A stretch of 12,127 nt of DNA from Tannerella sp. (lineage in GTDB: Bacteria > Bacteroidota > Bacteroidia > Bacteroidales > Tannerellaceae), in contig JAITMT010000463.1 of NCBI GenBank assembly GCA_031277235.1, positions 1 through 12,127 of the forward strand. Direction: 5' to 3'. The translations under genes and the position numbers were made by a program. The notes beneath the pieces are model-generated. The model was not told where the DNA came from. It worked only from the letters and a program-made list of their open reading frames with translations, and searched no databases. This document shows positions 7,001-12,127 of the stretch, piece after piece. Position 1 is the stretch's first letter. The number at the start of each line of letters is the position of its first letter.

Positions 7001-10000
7001 CTCCACAGGGCTTGTCAGCGGATACCCCTCAGAAGTGGGTAATTTCGACTTCACCGTCCGGGCGAAAAACGACTCCGGCGAAGACAGCCAGCAATTCCGT
7101 ATCGGCGTACAGCAGAAAAACATCGGCGGCGGAGCCTTCACTTTCCTGAAAGAATTTGCTTACACCGGTCTGCCCGTCATTCCCACATACGACGACTTTA
7201 TTTACGTGCTGGGAAATGATACCCTGAAGCCCGAAACCGAATTTGTAATCAATCCGCAAAATGTTTACAACAACATCAACAAAGGCAACACCGCCCATTT
7301 GTACATCTACGGCACAGGCAACTTCAAAAGCTCTACCTACGGTTATTTCACGATAGGCAAAACCGCCTATTCCTATTCCATACCCGCAGCAATTCAGGTG
7401 CAGCAAGGCAACGGATTGGACGATATTGCCGAAGATGTGCCGCTCACTGCCACAGGCGTGATGAATCAAGCGGTTACAGGCGCCACTTCGTGGTATTCCA
7501 ATCCGGAACGAACTACACCGGCTATAGACAGCGATTTATCTACGCTGGCTCTGGGTGAACAGAAAACGCTGTACTGGACATTCGCTCCCGACAGCATCAA
7601 AAATCCGAACTATACCGGGCAGTCAACCATCGGAACAACCGTCTTTACCGCAGCCAACCTGCCGCCTTTGGTATATACCCAAACAGATACTTTAGACCTC
7701 GGCAAACGAGTCGTCTTTATTTCCGATACCACGCTGGCGAACGCAGGCGGACGATACCTCACGCAGCCGCTTGAATTGGAGATGACAGGCGCGGACGCCT
7801 CCTTCTTCTCCTTCACAAAACCGGCAGACTGGAAAGAACGCAAAGGAGGCGCAGTAAAAATAGCCTTCCGCCCCGAAGAAGTGCGCGATTATGATGCCGA
7901 TTTGATTTTGACTTCCGGCGCTGCCCAATACACCGTTCATCTGAAAGGCAGAGGCATGATGCCCACTTCCTACGAAGTAACAGCAAACGTGCAGCAGACG
8001 GTTTATGCCGCAGAGGATAACATCGAAATTACGGGCGTGGCTACCTACAACAACGGAATGCCCGCCGCGAATATACGGGTGGATCTGACGGTTACGGTCA
8101 TGAACTACAACCGTTCGTGGCAACTGACCACCGACAGCGAAGGTAAATATACCCAAATCTTTACCGCGCAACCGGGCGAAGCGGGACACTATACCGTCAA
8201 AGCCTTCAAGCCCGGATTGACCAACACGCCGGTCAAGGCTCAGTTTGATATTCCCGACTTCAAAATGACAAGCAGCAATGTGCGCTGGGAAGTGTTCAAG
8301 GACATTCCCGTAGCGGGAAACATCCAGTTCCAGAACCGCTCGAACGTTCCGCTGACCGACATCGCATTTGAGGTCGTGGAAGGATTGCCCAACGCTCAGG
8401 TAACGCTCTCGCCGATAGCGACGCTTGCCGGCAGCGGCTATGCCATGATGAACTACGCGGTAACGGGAACGGAAGAAACCACAACGGAAAGGTGGGAAGC
8501 GATAAAAATTCGCGGAACTTCCGCCGAAGGCATCTCCAACGATTTCACGGTTTGGTTCTACTGCAAACCCACGCAGGGAGATTTTGAAGTGATTCCGCGC
8601 AACCTCACTACGCAGATGAACAAAGGCAAAAGCAAACTGGTGGAATTAACCTTAGTCAATGTAGGCAACGGACCCACCGGAACAATTGAGGTAGGCATTC
8701 CCGAATTGGACTGGATGAAACTCGCCAACGCCGACACCCTGCCTTCGATAGAACCGGGCGACACCACCAAAATTTCACTTTGGCTCACGCCGCAGGAAAC
8801 AACGCAACTCAACACGCCCTTCACCGGCAATCTGGCGGTAAATTGCGCCAACGGCAAGAGCGTGGGAATCCCCTACAACATTCAGGCGATTTCCGACAGT
8901 ACGGGCGTGCTTGTGGTGGATGTGGTGGATGAATATTTCTACAATACCGAAGAAAAAACGCATGTGAAAGATGCGCATGTGATGGTGAAACATCCTTTCT
9001 CCTCTGTTACCATTGCCGAGGGCTACACCGATGCCAACGGTCTTTTCACAGTGGACAAAATTCCCGAAGGCTATTGGACGCTGATGGTAGAAGCACCCAA
9101 CCACGAAAGTTACCGCAACAACGTATTGATTGAAGCGGGCGCTACCAATAATAAACAAATATTTATCTCATTCAATGCTGTCAGTTACACCTGGCAGGTC
9201 GTGCCTACCGAAATAGAAGACGAATACGAAATTGAACTTGTCGCAGAGTATCAAGCCAATGTACCTAAACCGGTAGTACAGGTTAATATGCCGAAAGAGA
9301 TGCCCTACCTGGTGGGCGAAGAAGAATATCAATTCAATATGGTTCTGACCAATTTGGGATTGATAACGGCGGAAGATGTGGATATTGCTTTTCCGGAAGA
9401 CGACGAGTACGAATTTGTTTATCTGAATGACGGTTTTGATTTGCCGGCGCACCAGTCGCTGATTGTGCCTGTAACGATGCGCCGCCGCGACGCTAACCCG
9501 CAAGAGGTGAGATTGAGAGCAGGTTTAATGGACTGCTTTGAAGCAGTTACTACAAGATGTTACTTTTACTGCGGACCGACAATGAATTTATTTAAGACTA
9601 TCAATGGTTATAGATTCAACGGGCGCACAGATTGCTTCGGCGAAGGCGGAGGCGGAGGTGGAGGTGGAAGTGGATTGGGATGGGGTCCCTGGGGTCCCGT
9701 GGATCCCGGTGACATTAAAATTGGTCCCGGTGGTGATCCTCCTCCCGTTATTATTCCCATCAGTCAACCCAAATATTGCAATCCTGATCTACCCACGTAT
9801 GAATTATTTAATTATTATTGGACTAAATACCAGAACTGGTCATTTGAAAGACGTGCCAGCAAACACAGCAACTCGGTTATAATTTACGCAAAACCGACAA
9901 ATTACTCCAATAAGAAAAGCAAAATGGTCGAAGGCGGTAATGGCGTTGATTTTATGAGGTCATCACAGATGTTAAAATCCGCTCCCGAAAACTGGACTTT

Positions 10001-12127
10001 GGATATGGATTTGTTGACTGAAAAAATGGGTAAAATGGAAACGCATTTGGCTGCCTCAAACAGGATTCTGCTTGAAATATTTGGTAATCAAGAAATAATT
10101 GACAACGAAAATTATGTGGATTTTATTGACGCCTTGACGCCTTATCTGGACGATGATGCACTGCCCATTCCCGATAATGATTTTAACATCGTTTCTTCCG
10201 GTATGCCCGACAGTTTGTATCTTCCGTTTATCGAACGCTGGAATCAGACGAAAGCGGCTAACGCCGACAATGTTTTCGTTCCCAATGAAACGTATCCGAA
10301 TATAATGAACTCAGATACATTGCTTCAATATTCGGATTCCATAGATATGGTTAATAATTATATCATCTCCAAAGGATATGCCGATATTGATGAAATGGCA
10401 GCAGATGTTGCTCAGGATTTGGCTTACTGGAAAGAAGAAATTGAATCCCAACCGAATGGAGGCGTCTGCGCTTCCGTAACCATGGAAATAAAGCAACGGA
10501 TGACGATGACGCGCGAAGCCTTCCGCGGCACGCTGACCATTCACAACGGACACGGTTCGTTGCCGATGGAAAATGTGAGTTTGGAACTGGAAGTACGCGA
10601 CGACGCCGGCGAATTGAGGAACGACCTGTTCCAAATCAATACCGAATCGCTTATCGGCGCACTGACAGGCATTGACGGCTCCGGTTCGCTCACTGCGTCA
10701 AGCGACGGCTCGGTGAACATCCTCTTTATTCCCGAAATCGGCGCCGCTCCCGAAGAAATGAAGATATACTCCTTCGGCGGCGTGCTTGCCTACGACGACC
10801 CGTTCTCCGGCACCCGCGTAACGGTTAATCTGTTCCCCGTGGCGCTCGAAGTGCATCCTTCACCCAATTTGGATCTGCATTACTTTATGCAGCGCGACAT
10901 ACTGGGTGACGATGCGCTGACCACGCCCATCGAACCGATGATTCCCGCCGACCTTGCCGTGATCATTCACAACAAGGGTTACGGACCGGCTAAAAACGTG
11001 CAGATTGAAAGCGCGCAGCCCGAAATTATCGAAAACGAAAAGGGCTTGCTGATTAACTTCAACATTATCGGCTCCTCGCTCGGCGACCGGGAAAAGCAGT
11101 TGGGTATGACAAACGTCAATTTTGGCGATATTCAACCGCAAACGGCGACTGTAGGGCATTGGTGGCTGACCAGTTCGCTGCTCGGACACTTCGTTTCCTA
11201 CAAAGCCAACATCACGCACTTGAACAGTTACGGCAATCCCGACCTGAGTCTGGTAGATACGGTAACCATTCACGAACTGACGCACTCCGTCCGCGCCTAC
11301 GGCGCTCAAGACGACGGCATTCTTGATTTCCTTGTGAACGACAATGCCGATTTGCGCGACTATCCCGACGGACTGTATTATTCCGACGCATCGTATGTGC
11401 CTGTTCATTTGGCAGATACGGCATATACAGGCAAGTTGGCGAATTTGCAGGTAACACTCTCGGTACAACCTTCGGAAACCGGCTGGAACTACGCCCGTAT
11501 GGACGACCCCACACGCGGCAAGTACAAACTCACGCAGGTAACACGCTCGGACAACGTGCAGATTCCGCTCGAAAACGTATGGCAAACATTCGTAACGCTC
11601 AATGACGACCACAGTCCGCTTTACGAAAACAAAATCCATATCGCCGACGATTTACCGACTACCGACTTGTACACCTACAACCTCGTATTCTCGGAAATCG
11701 GTACGAACACCTTGACGGTAGATTCCATCGTGGGCTTGCCGGCGCCGCAGGAAGGACAGACCGTTCCGCTGATTGATCATCAACTGTCCGGACTTACGGT
11801 CTATTTCGATCGTCCGATTCTCGGCTCGTCGTTTACCGTAGAAGATTTGGAACTGCACAATCAGGGCGGCTTGAATATGATAGACAATTCGGTGAGTATT
11901 GACTCCATCAAGCCGGACGCCTATCGTGTGAATCTGGGAAGCAAAACCGTCGCTCAGGGCTATTACAATCTCATTGTACACACGCTCGACATCACGGATA
12001 TGAACCTCAACAGCGGCTACGCAGGTATGCAGGTGGAATGGATACAGTATGGGGAAGAACCGGTCGGACATAGCCTCAATATCGAACTGAAAACGGGCTG
12101 GAACTTGATTTCGTTCAATGTCGAAAA
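3999..12127 (+). CDS. Giant secreted/surface mosaic protein: PPC-like repeats, BspA-type LRRs, Ig-like domains (3' truncated)
   Basis: At least 2709 codons with no stop; the 3' end lies beyond the window. Residues 1-20 (MRTFITFLTALFVTVGTLAQ) are a signal peptide. Then, approximately: four PPC-like repeats (34-553), each with a GDxDYY-like and an Asp-box-like motif (e.g. SLDGGQTW); BspA cap and 13 LRRs (565-933); He_PIG-like Ig (967-1039, GLSLDSTGLVSG); MBG-like region (1045-1219); Ig/ASH-like sandwiches (1220-1630); carboxypeptidase-regulatory-like domain (1635-1725, GYTDANGLFTVDKIPEGYW); another beta domain to 1854; Gly8 hinge (1883-1890); unrecognised helical segment (1931-2154); long beta module (2155-2470, e.g. 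ENEKGLLINFNIIG); SbsA-like Ig (about 2570-2680); and a terminal domain starting GWNLISFNV. I infer an exported adhesin or scaffold; a T9SS-type sorting tail may follow outside the window. Substrate unknown. The LRR and He_PIG calls are firmer than the others. Confidence 0.88.
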   Translation, partial: MRTFITFLTALFVTVGTLAQTPDAYETNNDVLSATALTLNFTNHSPEQSGTVLTFTNDSATVKTAGADIHVAGDVDYYKVVLPANANSMFKAELFNRYNNPNIDGSNYSVYGRFAYSLDGGQTWSNYTNYSFNWTALATDTVYFRVEGASTSQTGTYALQIDAVADFNEPNKTPETAMLLPLFAENDTAVVKTVNSLVLGATDYYKVALPPNAGCMFKAELFNRYNNPNIDGSNYSVYGRFAYSLDGGQTWSNYSNYSFNWTALATDTVYFRVEGASTSQMGTYALQIDAVADFNEPNNTPETATVLPFAFAANDSAYVKTAGTLVHIAGDVDYYRVNLPARDANHTVFFTAKLKNGYFEPEGIYSLYGKFAYSIDGGATWSSETNNQFATPIALPHQCNAILFKVLGNSNSYTGSYALEVKADRQLIPADGYEPNDNVATATVLPVVFNGNTASIKLDTASIHVNSNYDYYRMDLPAFDNRMLQLKMTRYYSSFDIGFMYSFDGGATWSSRAYNSMSNFVDIPYGCHTVYVQVQPWNTSATYTGKYGLQIDMQYSTEYAFWWRVGADTLYINGSGAIPDYSENTAPWAGVRNNIKHVVIAQGITEIGNYSFGNFQQMEDIALPEGITRIGNSAFGRCAALKNINLPAGLLTIGRSAFDYTGLQSVTVPNSVTDIDSYAFQYCASLVSVVLPTGLETIKSNIFSNCPLLSGITLPTALKVIESSAFRGTKALTGIALPASLQSIGSNAFQGSGLTSVQIPANVRTMGVYIFAECPALTTFSADNGITNLGGYAFYNDTLLVSVTLPASLTLIDYNAFDGCKNLTSLVIPQRVTNIGSGAFHYSGITTIVLPGGLTQIQYQAFDGCKNLTDILIPSSVNALGNNTFRDCSSLATVRFSRASAPSSLGSGIFAGALALDTIWVPQGALGSYVGAFTGDRLPDRTPATVIAEMGASQQIPNIANAQPTVATYHTQYAYPLYATGLDPIVWELTAGALPQGLSLDSTGLVSGYPSEVGNFDFTVRAKNDSGEDSQQFRIGVQQKNIGGGAFTFLKEFAYTGLPVIPTYDDFIYVLGNDTLKPETEFVINPQNVYNNINKGNTAHLYIYGTGNFKSSTYGYFTIGKTAYSYSIPAAIQVQQGNGLDDIAEDVPLTATGVMNQAVTGATSWYSNPERTTPAIDSDLSTLALGEQKTLYWTFAPDSIKNPNYTGQSTIGTTVFTAANLPPLVYTQTDTLDLGKRVVFISDTTLANAGGRYLTQPLELEMTGADASFFSFTKPADWKERKGGAVKIAFRPEEVRDYDADLILTSGAAQYTVHLKGRGMMPTSYEVTANVQQTVYAAEDNIEITGVATYNNGMPAANIRVDLTVTVMNYNRSWQLTTDSEGKYTQIFTAQPGEAGHYTVKAFKPGLTNTPVKAQFDIPDFKMTSSNVRWEVFKDIPVAGNIQFQNRSNVPLTDIAFEVVEGLPNAQVTLSPIATLAGSGYAMMNYAVTGTEETTTERWEAIKIRGTSAEGISNDFTVWFYCKPTQGDFEVIPRNLTTQMNKGKSKLVELTLVNVGNGPTGTIEVGIPELDWMKLANADTLPSIEPGDTTKISLWLTPQETTQLNTPFTGNLAVNCANGKSVGIPYNIQAISDSTGVLVVDVVDEYFYNTEEKTHVKDAHVMVKHPFSSVTIAEGYTDANGLFTVDKIPEGYWTLMVEAPNHESYRNNVLIEAGATNNKQIFISFNAVSYTWQVVPTEIEDEYEIELVAEYQANVPKPVVQVNMPKEMPYLVGEEEYQFNMVLTNLGLITAEDVDIAFPEDDEYEFVYLNDGFDLPAHQSLIVPVTMRRRDANPQEVRLRAGLMDCFEAVTTRCYFYCGPTMNLFKTINGYRFNGRTDCFGEGGGGGGGGSGLGWGPWGPVDPGDIKIGPGGDPPPVIIPISQPKYCNPDLPTYELFNYYWTKYQNWSFERRASKHSNSVIIYAKPTNYSNKKSKMVEGGNGVDFMRSSQMLKSAPENWTLDMDLLTEKMGKMETHLAASNRILLEIFGNQEIIDNENYVDFIDALTPYLDDDALPIPDNDFNIVSSGMPDSLYLPFIERWNQTKAANADNVFVPNETYPNIMNSDTLLQYSDSIDMVNNYIISKGYADIDEMAADVAQDLAYWKEEIESQPNGGVCASVTMEIKQRMTMTREAFRGTLTIHNGHGSLPMENVSLELEVRDDAGELRNDLFQINTESLIGALTGIDGSGSLTASSDGSVNILFIPEIGAAPEEMKIYSFGGVLAYDDPFSGTRVTVNLFPVALEVHPSPNLDLHYFMQRDILGDDALTTPIEPMIPADLAVIIHNKGYGPAKNVQIESAQPEIIENEKGLLINFNIIGSSLGDREKQLGMTNVNFGDIQPQTATVGHWWLTSSLLGHFVSYKANITHLNSYGNPDLSLVDTVTIHELTHSVRAYGAQDDGILDFLVNDNADLRDYPDGLYYSDASYVPVHLADTAYTGKLANLQVTLSVQPSETGWNYARMDDPTRGKYKLTQVTRSDNVQIPLENVWQTFVTLNDDHSPLYENKIHIADDLPTTDLYTYNLVFSEIGTNTLTVDSIVGLPAPQEGQTVPLIDHQLSGLTVYFDRPILGSSFTVEDLELHNQGGLNMIDNSVSIDSIKPDAYRVNLGSKTVAQGYYNLIVHTLDITDMNLNSGYAGMQVEWIQYGEEPVGHSLNIELKTGWNLISFNVE
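4098..5657 (+). repeat. Four tandem PPC-like repeats within the giant protein
   Basis: The YY pairs of the GDxDYY-like motif lie at 4227, 4608, 4998 and 5409, giving periods of 127, 130 and 137 residues. Each unit opens with an acidic NEPN/YEPN-type segment and carries an Asp-box-like S-x-D-G-G-x-T-W (4347, 4728, 5118, 5502). Each ends in a G-x-Y-A/G-L-x-(I/V) strand. Units 1 and 2 are nearly identical in DNA over 267 bases; units 3 and 4 are well diverged. Confidence 0.85.
5781..6797 (+). repeat. BspA-type leucine-rich repeats (LRR_5), about 13 units
   Basis: Units of 22-23 residues follow L-x-x-(I/V)-x-(L/I)-P-x-x-(L/V)-x-x-I-x-x-x-A-F-x-x-C, for example LVSVTLPASLTLIDYNAFDG. They are preceded by the usual cap (LYINGSGAIPDY, then APW) and closed by the usual end DTIWVPQGALGSYVGAF. 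LRRs of this type occur in Tannerella BspA and many gut and oral surface proteins, where they bind host or bacterial ligands. Confidence 0.92.
9645..9758 (+). other. Gly8 hinge and Gly/Pro-rich linker in the giant protein
   Basis: Eight consecutive Gly codons (9645-9668) lead into GSGLGWGPWGPVDPG, then IGPGGDPPP. This is a flexible then stiff linker between the beta-domain half and the helical segment. The GGN-repeat DNA is purine-rich with many GG steps, so it may be slippage-prone. Confidence 0.8.
9789..10460 (+). other. Helical, AT-richer segment within the giant protein
   Basis: Residues about 1931-2154 lack the beta-rich Thr/Val pattern of the flanks and instead read as helices, for example LDMDLLTEKMGKMETHLAAS and IDEMAADVAQDLAYWKEEIE. 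The DNA is visibly more AT-rich than the sequence after 10480. I do not recognise the fold. Confidence 0.5.

Noticed and set aside
11271..11285. HELTH, an HExxH zinc-protease-like motif in the giant protein
   Set aside because: It sits at the end of a beta-rich stretch (VDTVTIHELTH), not in a helix with supporting residues. No metzincin HExxHxxGxxH or gluzincin-type third ligand is evident nearby. The surrounding module reads as a structural domain, so the match is most likely chance.
10860..11639. 259-codon antisense reading frame
   Set aside because: It lies wholly within the giant gene, has no recognisable domain and a composition typical of a reverse-frame shadow. The + strand frame has clear domains throughout.

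Overview
This window looks like chromosomal DNA from a member of the Bacteroidetes, probably Bacteroidales. The signs are: two matches to the Bacteroidetes -7 promoter element TAnnTTTG, A/T-rich leaders without Shine-Dalgarno motifs, a BspA-type leucine-rich-repeat surface protein, an AlbA_2/GHKL regulator, and AT-rich intergenic regions full of short repeats. No species can be named from the sequence alone.

Layout, all genes on the + strand. (1) 1-1086: the C-terminal part of a membrane-anchored Hanks-type Ser/Thr protein kinase, cut by the window start. It is followed after 13 bases by a 69-residue exported or membrane-tethered coiled-coil protein (1100-1309), probably co-transcribed. (2) 1310-1975: no gene. 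This is a repeat island with two diverged copies of a composite repeat of about 200 bp, hairpins, a 14-bp palindrome and an inverted copy of the 8-bp repeat units. (3) 1976-3307: a complete 443-residue AlbA_2 + GHKL ATPase + helix-turn-helix protein, visibly more AT-rich than its neighbours. (4) 3308-3855: a second repeat island. It holds a third copy of the composite repeat, a nested palindrome, a perfect 14-bp x3 tandem repeat, three GTTCAT sites spaced exactly 21 bp apart, and a good Bacteroidetes promoter. (5) 3856-4002: a possible 48-codon leader ORF whose stop overlaps the next start (ATGA). (6) 3999-12127: one uninterrupted reading frame of at least 2709 codons that runs off the window end. 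It encodes a giant secreted or surface mosaic protein.

The giant protein reads, in order: signal peptide; four tandem PPC-like beta repeats, each with a GDxDYY-like and an Asp-box-like motif; a BspA-type cap with about 13 leucine-rich repeats; a He_PIG-like Ig domain; an MBG-like region; several Ig-like and carboxypeptidase-regulatory-like beta domains; a Gly/Pro hinge; an AT-richer helical segment; a long beta module that looks strongly conserved; an SbsA-like Ig domain; and the start of a terminal domain. I followed this frame codon by codon and found no stop or frameshift.

The kinase/coiled-coil pair, the AlbA_2 regulator and the giant adhesin-like protein share no obvious pathway. Repeat islands separate them, so I treat them as three independent transcription units. 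The most interesting points are the giant protein's architecture, the recent homogenisation of its first two repeats, and the elaborate control region upstream (phased sites, promoter, overlapping leader ORF).
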